Positions 14,810 through 23,652 of a stretch of DNA of 30,663 nt are shown piece after piece. A program made the position numbers and the translations under genes. How positions within the stretch are numbered: the first letter of the stretch is position 1; the number at the start of each line of letters is the position of its first letter. The notes under the pieces are model-generated. The model was given only the letters and a program-made list of their open reading frames with translations. It was not told the origin of the DNA and did no database searches. The DNA comes from Streptomyces sp. NRRL F-2664 (lineage in GTDB: Bacteria > Actinomycetota > Actinomycetes > Streptomycetales > Streptomycetaceae). The stretch lies in contig NZ_JOFX01000052.1 of NCBI RefSeq assembly GCF_000719345.1, forward strand, positions 1 to 30,663. Reading direction: 5' to 3'.

Positions 14810-16918
14810 TCAGAAGCGGCCGCCGCCGCCCATGCGGCCGCGGGTGCTGCCGCCCCCGAAGGAGCCGGGACCGCTGCCCCCGCCTCCGCCGAAACCCCCG
14901 CCGAAACCCCCGCCGAAGCCGCCGCCCCGCCCGCCACCGAGCCCGCCCCGCAGGATCTCGCCGAGGATGATCCCGCCCAGCACGGCGCCGCCCTGCCCGC
15001 CCGGACGGCCCGCGTACGGGTCCTGGTACGCCCGCACGTCCTGCTCCGCCAGCTGCTGCGCCTGCCGCGCGAGGGTGTCCGCCTGCCGGGCCTCCGCCAG
15101 CGCCGCCGACGGGTCCCCCGCCGCCAGCGCCTGCGCCCGCTCCAGCCGCCTGTCCGCCTCCGCCAGCCGGGTACGTGCCTGGCTGCCCACCGCGCCCCGG
15201 CTGGTGGTGATGTAGTCCGTCGCCGCACCGATCGCACTGCGCGCCGACAGCAGGGCCCGGTCCAGGAGGGCCGCGGCGCGCTGCCGCCCCGACTCCCGCT
15301 CCCGGGCCCCGGCCAGGGCCTCGTCCAGGGCCGCGTCGGCCTCCTCCACCCGGCGCAGGGCGTCGATCGGGTCGTACCGGCCGGCCGCCTCCTCCCGCCG
15401 CACGTCGGCCAGTACGGACTCGGCCCGGCCGATGCGCCCCCGCAGGTCGGCCGTCGAGGTGCCCTCCGGGGTGCCGGTCAGCAGCCCGCGGGCGTCCGCG
15501 AGATCGGTCTGCGTCTCCGTCAGCGCGCCCGGCAGTTTCCCCGCGGCCTGCGCCAGCTCCTGCGCCCGCCGCTCGACCGCGTCCATCAGGGTCGCCGCCT
15601 GGTCCACCGCGCCCTCGGCGGACCGTACGTGCACGGCCGCCGTACCGCCCCGGCCGGCGTCGACGGCCGCATGGGCCAGGCCCAGGCTGGTCGCCGCGAA
15701 CAGCAGCCGGTCCTTCGCCTGTCCGGGGTTGGAGGAGACCGGCGCCGAGGCGGAGTCGGCGTACCGCCGGGTCAGCGCGGTCAGTGTCGCCTCGGCGGTG
15801 GTGGTGCGCCCGGTCAGCTCCAGGTACCGCCCTTCCACGGCCGCCAGGGCCTGCGGGGCGTTCCTCTCCAGGTCCCGCAGCCGGTCGAAGTCCGCCGCCT
15901 GGGCGTCGAGCCGCCGGTTCGCCTCCGTGCACCGGGCCACGATCTCGTCCAGCATCCGGCGCCGGGCCGCGTCGTCCTCCGGGTAGGCGTCGTCGAGCTG
16001 CTGGCGCAGCCGGAAGGCGCGCGTCAGCTCGCCCTTGGCGAACTCCACGGCCGTCGTGAAGGGGGCGGCCGCCTCCTCGCCGAACTGCGCGACGGCGAAG
16101 CCGAGTTCCTCCGCGCTGGTGCGGACCGCGTCGTCCGTCTCCACCAGCAGGGACGTCGCCCGGCCGTCCAGTTCCGGCAGCGGCAGGCGGTCCGGGGCCC
16201 CCTCCGGCCAGCCCGGCCCGGTCGTCGCGCCGCGGCCGCCGGCCGCGGCGTCCCCGCGCCTGCGGCGCCGGTACGCGTACACGCCGAGCGCCCCTGCCGC
16301 ACCGACCGCGACCACCGGGAGTACGAAGTCCCCCGCGCCGCCGCCGTCGCCCCCGCCGCCGGGGTCGGGCGGGCCGGGCGTGAGGGTCGGCGCCGGTACC
16401 GGCTGCCCGCCGAGAACCGCGTTGTAGCCGTTCGCCGCGCCGATCGCCGCGCCCGCCCAGTCGTTCTGCCGCAGGGCCGGCTCGATGGCGGTCCGTGCCA
16501 CCTCGGCCAGCTGCCCCTCGGTGAAACCGGAGTCGACAGCGGCCGAGTAGGCGTACTGTCGGGCGCCCGTCGCGACCGCCAGCAGGACGTCGTCCCGGCC
16601 GAGGCCGTTGCGTTCCGCGGTGGCGTCCGCCCAGCTCTGCGCGGAGCGCCCGGAGAAGTCCCGTACGTACGCCACGAAGAGCTGGATGCTCCGGTCGGCG
16701 TACAGCTCGTCGAGGGCCGCGGTGACGGCGGGCCGGCGGTCGCCGAGGGCACCGACGAGGTCGGTGACCTGCCCCTGCTGCGACAGCGTGACGGGGTCCT
16801 CCGCCCGCGCGCCGGGTGCCTGGACGACGCCCCAGCCGCCGAGCGCCAGCAGCCCGGCGGCCAGGGCCATACCGGCCCGTGCCAGGGCCCTGCTGTGCGG
16901 CTCGGTTCTCGGCGGCAT
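14810..16918 (-). CDS. TPM-domain membrane protein with coiled-coil body and Gly-rich tail
   Basis: A 702-residue protein. A signal peptide (about 1-39, ending GARA) leads to an extracytoplasmic TPM domain (about 45-175), with ELYADRSIQLFVAYVRDFSG, RNGLGRDDVLLAVA and the following helices. One membrane helix (about 198-216) follows a Gly-rich linker and is followed by RRRRR, giving TPM-out topology. The rest is Ala/Arg-rich helix of about 400 residues in the cytoplasm, probably coiled coil. The end is a Gly/Phe tail (about 45 residues, FGGG repeats, ending GGGGRF). TPM domains are linked to photosystem repair in plants and stress functions in bacteria. The adjacent pspA suggests a membrane-stress role; that is inference. 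The start is ATG 16918. An upstream ATG at 16957 is possible. Confidence 0.82.
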   Translation of the reverse strand: MPPRTEPHSRALARAGMALAAGLLALGGWGVVQAPGARAEDPVTLSQQGQVTDLVGALGDRRPAVTAALDELYADRSIQLFVAYVRDFSGRSAQSWADATAERNGLGRDDVLLAVATGARQYAYSAAVDSGFTEGQLAEVARTAIEPALRQNDWAGAAIGAANGYNAVLGGQPVPAPTLTPGPPDPGGGGDGGGAGDFVLPVVAVGAAGALGVYAYRRRRRGDAAAGGRGATTGPGWPEGAPDRLPLPELDGRATSLLVETDDAVRTSAEELGFAVAQFGEEAAAPFTTAVEFAKGELTRAFRLRQQLDDAYPEDDAARRRMLDEIVARCTEANRRLDAQAADFDRLRDLERNAPQALAAVEGRYLELTGRTTTAEATLTALTRRYADSASAPVSSNPGQAKDRLLFAATSLGLAHAAVDAGRGGTAAVHVRSAEGAVDQAATLMDAVERRAQELAQAAGKLPGALTETQTDLADARGLLTGTPEGTSTADLRGRIGRAESVLADVRREEAAGRYDPIDALRRVEEADAALDEALAGARERESGRQRAAALLDRALLSARSAIGAATDYITTSRGAVGSQARTRLAEADRRLERAQALAAGDPSAALAEARQADTLARQAQQLAEQDVRAYQDPYAGRPGGQGGAVLGGIILGEILRGGLGGGRGGGFGGGFGGGFGGGGGSGPGSFGGGSTRGRMGGGGRF
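14891..14926 (-). repeat. 12-bp tandem repeat coding FGGG units in the TPM protein tail
   Basis: Three consecutive 12-bp units (two identical GAAACCCCCGCC, one variant) encode FGGG repeats, part of a disordered Gly/Phe tail. The copy number is likely to vary between strains through slippage. Confidence 0.8.
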
Positions 16919-17042
16919 CACATGTCGGAGGCTAGGGGCGCCACACCCCGCCCGCATCCCGAGGAGCGGACGGTGCCCGGCGCTCGAAGCCCCCGCCCTG
17001 CCCGTGGCCCGGGATCCTCGTGCGCGGGACCCCGGGCGCGGC

Positions 17043-17813
17043 TCAGGGCTTGCGGCGGCCGATCCGGTTGCCGAGCCACACCAGCGGGTCGTACTTGCGG
17101 TCCACCGCCCGCTCCTTCAACGGGATCAGCGCATTGTCGGTGATCCTGATGCCCTCGGGGCAGACCTCCGTGCAGCACTTGGTGATGTTGCAGTAGCCGA
17201 GTCCGTGCTCCTCCTGTGCGCTCCGCTTGCGGTCCAGCCCCACGTCCGAGGCGGCGTCCAGCGGATGCATGTCCAGCTCCGCCACCCGCATCAGGAAGCG
17301 CGGCCCGGCGAAGGCACCCTTGTTCTCCTCGTGGTCGCGCACCACGTGGCAGGTGTCCTGGCACAGGAAGCACTCGATGCACTTGCGGAACTCCTGCGAG
17401 CGCTCCACGTCGATCTGCTGCATCCGGTACGCGCCCGGGGCCACACCTTCCGGAGGCACGAAGGCCGGCACCTCCCGCGCCTTGTGGTAGTTGAAGGACA
17501 CGTCCGTGACCAGGTCCCGGACCACCGGGAAGGCGCGCAGCGGCGTGATCGTGATCGTCTCGGTCCGCTCGAAGGTGGACATGCGCGTCATGCACATCAG
17601 CCGCGGCCGCCCGTTGACCTCCGCGCTGCACGAGCCGCACTTGCCCGCCTTGCAGTTCCAGCGCACCGCCAGGTCGGGGGCCTGGGTGGCCTGGAGCCGG
17701 TGGACGATGTCCAGGACCACCTCGCCGTCGTGCACCTCGACCGTGAAGTCCCCGAGCGACCCGCCCTGCGCGTCGCCCCGCCAGATCCGGAAGCTCGCGT
17801 CGTACGTACTCAT
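17043..17813 (-). CDS. sdhB: Succinate dehydrogenase iron-sulfur subunit
   Basis: A 256-residue SdhB/FrdB protein. It has an N-terminal [2Fe-2S] ferredoxin-type domain with CKAGKCGSC and later MC (Cys54, 59, 62, 74). A C-terminal [4Fe-4S]/[3Fe-4S] domain has CIECFLCQDTC (145, 148, 151, 155) and CNITKCCTEVCPEG (208, 213, 214, 218). It carries electrons from the FAD of SdhA to quinone through the membrane anchor. It is the last gene of the operon. The ATG at 17813 overlaps the SdhA stop (ATGA), implying coupled translation. The three-subunit organisation and length match actinobacterial Sdh1 more than the four-subunit E. coli type. Confidence 0.94.
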   Translation of the reverse strand: MSTYDASFRIWRGDAQGGSLGDFTVEVHDGEVVLDIVHRLQATQAPDLAVRWNCKAGKCGSCSAEVNGRPRLMCMTRMSTFERTETITITPLRAFPVVRDLVTDVSFNYHKAREVPAFVPPEGVAPGAYRMQQIDVERSQEFRKCIECFLCQDTCHVVRDHEENKGAFAGPRFLMRVAELDMHPLDAASDVGLDRKRSAQEEHGLGYCNITKCCTEVCPEGIRITDNALIPLKERAVDRKYDPLVWLGNRIGRRKP

Positions 17814-19735
17814 TCGTACAGCTCCTCTTCGGCGAGGTACTTGACCAGCTCTTCCTTGTCGAACAGGGCGAGCAGGTCGGGGCGGATGGGCTCGGTACGG
17901 GTCCGGACCAGCTCGATACGGTCGGCCGCCGGGTCCGCCGGCACGGGATCCACCGGCCGGCACAGCAGGTTCACCGGGCGCCAGGCCCGCTCCATCGCCG
18001 GGCAGTCCTCGCGGGTGTGCCCGCCCCGGCTCTCGGTGCGCTCCAGGGCCGCGCGGGCCACGCATTCGCTGACCAGCAGCATGTTGCGCAGGTCCAGGGC
18101 CAGGTGCCAGCCCGGGTTGAACTGCCGGTGCCCCTCCACGCCCGCGCGGGAGGCCCGGACCCGCAGGGCGGCGAGCCGCTCCAGAGCCTCGGCCATCTCG
18201 CCCTCGCGGCGGATGATGCCGACGAGGTCGTTCATGGTCGTCTGGAGCTCCTGGTGCAGGGTGTACGGGTTCTCCGCGCCCTCGGCGGCGTGGAACGGCG
18301 CCAGCGCCTCCGCGGCGGCCGCGTCGATCTCCGCCGGGGAGACGGCCGGACGTCCGGCGGGGGAGGCGTCGTCCTGCGCGCCGTACCCGGCGGCGTACTG
18401 GGCGGCGTGCAGGCCGGCCCGCCGTCCGAAGACGAGCAGGTCGGAGAGGGAGTTCCCGCCGAGCCGGTTCGAGCCGTGCATCCCGCCGGCGACCTCGCCC
18501 GCCGCGAACAGCCCCGGTACCCCGAGGGTGGCGGCGGATTCGGAGTCCACCGCGATCCCGCCCATCACGTAGTGGCAGGTGGGGCCCACCTCCATGGGCT
18601 CCGCCGTGATGTCCACGTCCGCCAGCTCCTTGAACTGGTGGTACATGGAGGGCAGTCGCCGCCGGATCCGCTCGGCGGGCATCCGCGTGGACACGTCGAG
18701 GAACACCCCGCCGTGCGGGGAGCCGCGCCCGGCCTTGACCTCGGCATTGATGGCCCGGGCCACCTCGTCGCGGGGCAGCAGCTCGGGCGGGCGCCGGTTG
18801 TGGTCGGGGTCCTCGTACCAGCGGTCGCCCTCCTCCTCCGACTCCGCGTACTTCTCCTTGAAGACGTCGGGGACGTAGTCGAACATGAACCGCCTGCCCT
18901 CGGAGTTGCGCAGCACCCCGCCGTCACCGCGCACGGACTCGGTGACGAGGATCCCTTTCACCGACGGCGGCCAGACCATGCCGGTCGGGTGGAACTGCAC
19001 GAACTCCATGTTGAGCAGGGGCGCACCCGCGAGCAGGGCCAGCGCGTGGCCGTCGCCGGTGTACTCCCAGGAGTTGGAGGTGGTCTTGAAGGACTTGCCG
19101 ATGCCGCCGGTGGCCAGCACGACGGCCGGGGCCTCCAGGACGAAGAAGCGGCCCGACTCGCGTTCGTAGCAGAAGGCCCCCGAGACCCTCGGTCCGTCCT
19201 TCAGGACGCGGGTGACCGTGCACTCCTGGAAGACCTTCAGCCGGGCTTCGTAGTCCCCGAACTCCGCGAAGTCCGCCTGCTGGAGGGCGACGACCTTCTG
19301 CTGGAGGGTGCGGATCAGCTCCAGGCCGGTGCGGTCGCCGACGTGCGCCAGGCGGGGGTACTCGTGTCCGCCGAAGTTGCGTTGGGAGATCCGCCCGTCG
19401 GGCGTGCGGTCGAAGAGCGCGCCCCAGGTCTCCAGCTCCCAGACCCGGTCGGGGGCCTCCTTGGCGTGGAGTTCCGCCATCCGCCACTGGTTGAGGAACT
19501 TCCCCCCGCGCATGGTGTCGCGGAAGTGGACCTGCCAGTTGTCGCCCTCGTTGACGTTGCCCATGGAGGCGGCGATGCCGCCCTCGGCCATCACCGTATG
19601 GGCCTTGCCGAACAGGGACTTGCAGATCACGGCGGTACGGGCGCCCCGCTCGCGGGCCTCGATCGCGGCCCGCAGCCCGGCACCGCCCGCCCCGACCACG
19701 ACGACGTCCCACTGCTGCCGTTCCACTTGGGTCAT
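17810..19735 (-). CDS. sdhA: Succinate dehydrogenase/fumarate reductase flavoprotein subunit
   Basis: This 641-residue protein matches the SdhA length. It has the FAD-binding GAGGAG (15-20), AHTVMAEGG with His46 as the likely covalent FAD attachment site, the active-site stretch RNFGGHEYPR, and QFHPTGM. Later it shows TCHYVMGGIAVD and GLFAAGEVAGGMHGSNRLGG, the C-terminal FAD wall, then the capping helical region. It oxidises succinate to fumarate in the TCA cycle and passes electrons to SdhB. The start ATG 19735 lies one base after the sdhC stop, so it is co-translated. No missing key residues were seen. Confidence 0.95.
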   Translation of the reverse strand: MTQVERQQWDVVVVGAGGAGLRAAIEARERGARTAVICKSLFGKAHTVMAEGGIAASMGNVNEGDNWQVHFRDTMRGGKFLNQWRMAELHAKEAPDRVWELETWGALFDRTPDGRISQRNFGGHEYPRLAHVGDRTGLELIRTLQQKVVALQQADFAEFGDYEARLKVFQECTVTRVLKDGPRVSGAFCYERESGRFFVLEAPAVVLATGGIGKSFKTTSNSWEYTGDGHALALLAGAPLLNMEFVQFHPTGMVWPPSVKGILVTESVRGDGGVLRNSEGRRFMFDYVPDVFKEKYAESEEEGDRWYEDPDHNRRPPELLPRDEVARAINAEVKAGRGSPHGGVFLDVSTRMPAERIRRRLPSMYHQFKELADVDITAEPMEVGPTCHYVMGGIAVDSESAATLGVPGLFAAGEVAGGMHGSNRLGGNSLSDLLVFGRRAGLHAAQYAAGYGAQDDASPAGRPAVSPAEIDAAAAEALAPFHAAEGAENPYTLHQELQTTMNDLVGIIRREGEMAEALERLAALRVRASRAGVEGHRQFNPGWHLALDLRNMLLVSECVARAALERTESRGGHTREDCPAMERAWRPVNLLCRPVDPVPADPAADRIELVRTRTEPIRPDLLALFDKEELVKYLAEEELYE

Positions 19736-19736
19736 C

Positions 19737-20561
19737 TCAGAAGATCCTCGGGTCGGTGAAGGCGCCGCTGGCCAGCAGGTACACGTAGAAGTCGCACAGG
19801 GCCACGCTGATCAGGGAGGCCCACGCCAGCTGCATGTGGCGGGCGTTGAGCCGGCTGACCCAGCCCCACAGCCGGTAGCGGACCGGGTGCCGGGAGAAGT
19901 GCTTGAGGCGGCCGCCCATGATGTGGCGGCAGGAGTGGCAGGACAGCGTGTAGGCCCAGATCAGCGCGATGTTGACGAGGAACAGCAGCGTGCCGAGGCC
20001 CATGTGCCCCCAGGCGTAGTGCTCGTCGCGGAAGGTCAGCACGGTGTCGTAGGTGAGGATGCCCGCGACGGGGACGGCGGCGTAGAAGAAGTACCGGTGC
20101 ATGTTCTGGAGGACGAGCGGGAAGCGGGTCTCGCCGGTGTACTTCGCGTGCGGCTCGGCGACGGCGCAGGCGGGCGGTGAGGCCCAGAAGCCGCGGTAGT
20201 AGGCCTTGCGGTAGTAGTAGCAGGTCAGCCGGAAGCCGAGGGGGAAGACCAGGATCAGCAGGGCGGGGGACAGGCCCCACCAGCTGCCGAAGAGGTCGAG
20301 GTTGGGGCCGCCGCGCATCTCCGCGCAGTTCTCCGCGAGGCACGGGGAGTAGAACGGGGAGACGTAGGGGGCCGCGTAGTAGTCGGCGTTGGCGAAGGCC
20401 CGCCAGGTGGAGTAGACGATGAAGGCGAACAGCCCGGCCGCGGTGCCGGCGGGGGCCAGCCACCACCGGTCGGTCCGCAGGTGCCGCGCCGCGATCGCGG
20501 CCCGCGAGGCGTCGTGGACGCCGCCGGGCCGCTGCTGGGGTCGTTCCGTTCCTGTGGCCAA
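19737..20561 (-). CDS. sdhC: Succinate dehydrogenase membrane anchor (Sdh1-type, Cys/His-rich)
   Basis: This 274-residue integral membrane protein has about five helices (roughly 37-56, 94-117, 155-175, 188-208, 242-264), more than a typical 4-TM SdhC and close to the single-subunit anchors of Mycobacterium Sdh1. It is unusually rich in Cys and His: PCLAENC (74, 79), Cys114, Cys132 and His138, His155, and CHSCRH (208-213). The known Mycobacterium Sdh1 structure contains a membrane-embedded Rieske-type cluster in this subunit, so some of these could be ligands, plus haem or quinone sites; assignment is inference. The TTG start at 20561 has GGAG seven bases upstream, and no ATG or GTG is suitable. 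Second gene of the operon. Confidence 0.85.
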   Translation of the reverse strand: MATGTERPQQRPGGVHDASRAAIAARHLRTDRWWLAPAGTAAGLFAFIVYSTWRAFANADYYAAPYVSPFYSPCLAENCAEMRGGPNLDLFGSWWGLSPALLILVFPLGFRLTCYYYRKAYYRGFWASPPACAVAEPHAKYTGETRFPLVLQNMHRYFFYAAVPVAGILTYDTVLTFRDEHYAWGHMGLGTLLFLVNIALIWAYTLSCHSCRHIMGGRLKHFSRHPVRYRLWGWVSRLNARHMQLAWASLISVALCDFYVYLLASGAFTDPRIF

Positions 20562-20672
20562 GAGGGACTCCGGTAGGAGTGATGAGGGGACGCTCCCGTC
20601 GGACCCGGCCGTGGAGCGGCCGGGCCCGCTGGGTGCGGGGTGGACGGGCGTGCGGGTCGCGGACGGGTGGCG

Positions 20673-20897
20673 TCAGGGGGCGCGGCGGTCGCGGGCGCCC
20701 AGGCCTTCGTCGTCGGAGTCCGTCCACAGCGTGCTGTCGTAGGGGGTGTCCGGGACGGTCACCATCCGGGACGGGTCCGGCGCCGTCGGCGCGGAGGGGC
20801 GGCGGGCGGCCGCGGCCCGCTGCTCCAGCCGTTCGACCTTGCGCGTCAGCTCGTCCAGGTGGCGCCGGACCGCGGCCAGATCGTCGTTCAGGGACAT
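20673..20897 (-). CDS. Small coiled-coil hypothetical, probable first gene of the sdh operon
   Basis: A 74-residue protein. The N-terminal half (SLNDDLAAVRRHLDELTRK and VERLEQRAAAARR) shows Leu heptads and is likely a coiled coil. The C-terminal half is acidic and low complexity (PYDSTLWTDSDDEGLGARD). No signal or membrane helix. ATG 20897 has a GAGGG site about eight bases upstream. It precedes sdhC on the same strand with a 111-bp gap and nothing between, so it is likely cotranscribed. From memory, a small conserved protein also lies beside sdhC in the mycobacterial sdh1 locus; homology is unverified. Function unknown. Confidence 0.7.
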   Translation of the reverse strand: MSLNDDLAAVRRHLDELTRKVERLEQRAAAARRPSAPTAPDPSRMVTVPDTPYDSTLWTDSDDEGLGARDRRAP

Positions 20898-21245
20898 GAT
20901 TTGCCCTCATTTCCGCCAGGGTGTGCGGTGGCAACGCTCATGTGCGCCTGCGAGTGTCGCGCCTCGTGTCCCCGGTTGTGAAGGGACGTGCAGCGATTGC
21001 GGGCGTGCAGGCGCGAATCGCGCGCCCCTCCCCGTCCCCGGTCCCCACCCCCTCCCCGGGGCACGCCCTCCGGCCCGCAAGCCGGATTGGTCCGCACGGG
21101 TGGGGTTCGCGGCGTGGCGAGAGGCGGCTGCGAAGGGTGCGGAGCGCCGTCGATTTCAGTGGAGTCAGGCAACCGGTGTGATCAGCTCCATATACCGCCG
21201 ATCGTGATCACGCTTCCCCCACGCCCCGCCCCGGAGGTAGCACCC
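20898..21245. promoter_or_regulatory. Divergent region between sdh operon and solute-binding lipoprotein gene
   Basis: A 348-bp region with both promoters expected. CGTGATCACG is a perfect palindrome at 21203-21212, about 34 bp before the lipoprotein ATG, and a related TGTGATCA lies at 21177-21184. GGCAAC (21168-21173) and TATACC (21191-21196) are 17 bp apart and could be a promoter for the rightward gene. GGAGG at 21233-21237 is its ribosome site. The middle part (about 21020-21070) is simple C-rich sequence. Confidence 0.45.
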
Positions 21246-23546
21246 ATGTCCCAGAGAAGGCGCAGGTCCTTGGCGCTCCTGACCTCGGGAGTCCTCGCAC
21301 TGCCGCTGCTCACGGGCTGCGGCGCGGGTGACGACGAGGGCGGCCCGGCCGCCGCAGGGCAGGACATCGCCTCCACCGCCCGCGAGAAGGTCGCGGACGG
21401 CGGTGTGCTCCGATGGGCGGTGGACGCCCTTCCGGAGACCCTCAACACCTTCCAGGCCGACGCGGACGCCACCACCAGCAGGGTCGCGGGCGCCGTGCTG
21501 CCGCACCTGTTCGTGCTCGACGCCAAGGGGCGGCCCGTGGCCGACTCCGACTACCTGGAGAAGGCCGAGGTCATCGAGCGGGAGCCCAAGCAGGTCGTCC
21601 TGTACAAGCTGAACCAGCAGGCCGTCTGGAGCGACGGACGGGAGATCGGCGCCCCCGACTTCGTGGCCCAGTGGCGGGCCCTGAACGGCAAGGACTCGGC
21701 GTACTGGACGGCGCGCAACGCCGGCTACGAGCGGATCGAGAAGATCGAGAGGGGCAAGAACGACCTGGAGGTCAGGGTCACCTTCGCCAAGCCCTACGCG
21801 GACTGGCGCTCGCTGTTCTCACCGCTCTACCCCAAGCAGGTCACGGGCACGCCCGACGCCTTCAACGAGGGCGCCCGCGGCACCTTGAAGGTCACCGCCG
21901 GGCCCTTCGCCCTCGGCGCGATCGACAAGAAGACCGGCACCGTCGCCCTGACGCGCAATCCGCGCTGGTGGGGCAAGCAGGCCAAGCTGGACTCGCTGGT
22001 CCTGACGGCCGTGCCGCGGGCCGAGCGCCCCGCCGCGCTGGCCGCCGGGAAGGTCGACCTGGCGGAGGTCGACCGCGCCGGCGCCGAACGCATCGCGCTG
22101 GCCCGCCGGGAAGCCTCCGGCAAGGGCGCCGCGGGTGCGGGCGGCGCCCCCGCGCACGGCCCGGGGGTCGCACTGACCCCGGCGCAGGCCACGCTGTCCT
22201 GGGCGAACGCCTTCGGTACGGACGAGGAGAAGGCGGAGCAGGAGAAGGAGACCCGCACCAAGCACACGGAGGCCGTGAAGCGGTACGCGGCCGAGCAGGC
22301 GGCCCTGCGGGGCTTCACGGTCCGCAAGTCCCTGGAGCCGGCCTACACGCAGCTGGCGATGAACGGCACGTCCGGTCCGCTGGCCGACGAACGGGTGCGC
22401 CGGGCGGTGGCCCGGGCCCTGGACCGCCAGGCGCTCGCCGACCTCGTCCTCAAGCCCCTCGGCCTGCCCGCCAAGCCGGTCGGCAGCCACGTCGCCCTGG
22501 CCGGGCAGCAGGCGTACGCCGACAACAGCGACGCCCTCGGCGGCCAGGACGCCCGGGCGGCCCAGGCCCTCCTCGCCGACGCCGGGTGGCGCCGCGGCGG
22601 CAGGATCACCGAGCCGGCCGGCGCCAAGGCCGGGCCGGAGAGCGCGCCGCAGGACGACGGCAAGACCCCGGCGGGCCCGGGCACCGGCAACGACGGCCTG
22701 TACATCGTGGGCCAGGACGACGGCGCGGGCGGCGACCACGAGGGCGGCAGCCCCGCGGGTTCGGCCGCCGACGGCGCCGCGGCGGACGGGGATCGGGACC
22801 GCGTCTCCCCGGTGCTGGCACCCGCCCCCTTCGGGGCCCAGCAGAGGACCTCCCTCCTCGCCCAGGCGGATCGCGCCCGCCCGGTCGACGACGCCAAGCA
22901 GAGCGCGACCCGCGACGGCGAGACGGCCGACCCCGCCCAGGGGTCCCCGGCACCGGCGAAGCAGGCCACCCGTACCTCGGGCAACATGCTCGCCAAGGAC
23001 GGCAAGGCGCTCACCCTCCGCTTCGTCCTGCCGGCCGGCCCCGGCTCGGAGTCCCTGCGCACCGTCGGTGAGCGGATCTCCCGGATGCTGCGCAAGCTCG
23101 GAGTGAACACCGAGACGACCAAGGTGGCCGACGAGAGCTTCTTCAAGGACCACATCGCCTCGGGCCAGTACGACCTGGCGCTCTACTCCTGGCCGGCGAC
23201 GGCCTTCCCCGCCACCGACGCCCGGCCGATCTTCGCCAAGCCGGAGCCGGCGGCCGACGGCTCGCTCCTCGTCGAGCAGAACTACACGCGGGTCGGCACC
23301 GACCACATCGACCAGCTGTTCGACCAGGCGCTCGGCGAGCTGGACGAGGCGCAGTCCCGTGAGCTGGTGCGCAAGGCAGACGCCAGGATCTGGGCGGCGG
23401 CCGGCTCCATCCCGCTCTTCCAGCGCCCGGAGCTGGTGGCGGTCAAGCCCGGCCTCGTCAACGCCGGCGCCTTCGGCCTCGGCACCCCCCGGTACCAGGA
23501 CATCGGCTGGAAGAAGCCGCCGACGGCCAAGGGCAAGAAGAAGTAG
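21246..23546 (+). CDS. Large family-5 extracellular solute-binding lipoprotein with two atypical inserts
   Basis: A 766-residue lipoprotein. The signal peptide has the lipobox LLTGC (Cys25 lipidated), then a peptide/nickel-type (SBP_bac_5) fold. It includes LRWAVDALPETLNTFQAD, LPHLFV, VWSDGREIGAPDFV, NPRWWGK, DERVRRAVARALDRQAL and the C-terminal lobe YDLALYSWPATAFP to WAAAGSIPLFQRPELVA. The usual size is near 550 residues. The excess is an Ala/Gly/charged insert (about 286-355) and a low-complexity Gly/Ala/Asp/Pro stretch (about 450-583) inside the second lobe. No permease or ATPase follows directly; typA does. It may supply the oligopeptide transporter downstream or another one. ATG 21246 has GGAGG eight bases upstream. 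Confidence 0.87.
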   Translation: MSQRRRRSLALLTSGVLALPLLTGCGAGDDEGGPAAAGQDIASTAREKVADGGVLRWAVDALPETLNTFQADADATTSRVAGAVLPHLFVLDAKGRPVADSDYLEKAEVIEREPKQVVLYKLNQQAVWSDGREIGAPDFVAQWRALNGKDSAYWTARNAGYERIEKIERGKNDLEVRVTFAKPYADWRSLFSPLYPKQVTGTPDAFNEGARGTLKVTAGPFALGAIDKKTGTVALTRNPRWWGKQAKLDSLVLTAVPRAERPAALAAGKVDLAEVDRAGAERIALARREASGKGAAGAGGAPAHGPGVALTPAQATLSWANAFGTDEEKAEQEKETRTKHTEAVKRYAAEQAALRGFTVRKSLEPAYTQLAMNGTSGPLADERVRRAVARALDRQALADLVLKPLGLPAKPVGSHVALAGQQAYADNSDALGGQDARAAQALLADAGWRRGGRITEPAGAKAGPESAPQDDGKTPAGPGTGNDGLYIVGQDDGAGGDHEGGSPAGSAADGAAADGDRDRVSPVLAPAPFGAQQRTSLLAQADRARPVDDAKQSATRDGETADPAQGSPAPAKQATRTSGNMLAKDGKALTLRFVLPAGPGSESLRTVGERISRMLRKLGVNTETTKVADESFFKDHIASGQYDLALYSWPATAFPATDARPIFAKPEPAADGSLLVEQNYTRVGTDHIDQLFDQALGELDEAQSRELVRKADARIWAAAGSIPLFQRPELVAVKPGLVNAGAFGLGTPRYQDIGWKKPPTAKGKKK

Positions 23547-23624
23547 CCCTGGCGAAGATGTGGTGACAAAGCGGTGCCTGTCAGGTTGACCTGCGGCTCA
23601 CAAGCTCAGATGTGACTCAAGTCC

Positions 23625-23652
23625 CTTGCCCGCCGGATGTCCGGCGGGCAAG
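23625..23652. terminator. Hairpin terminator after the lipoprotein gene
   Basis: Arms CTTGCCCGCCGGA and TCCGGCGGGCAAG are perfect 13-bp complements with only TG between them (loop opens to about four). It lies 79 bp after the stop and works in either orientation. A TTGACA hexamer at 23746-23751 and TACCAT at 23784-23789 occur before typA but are too far apart to be one promoter. Confidence 0.75.
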
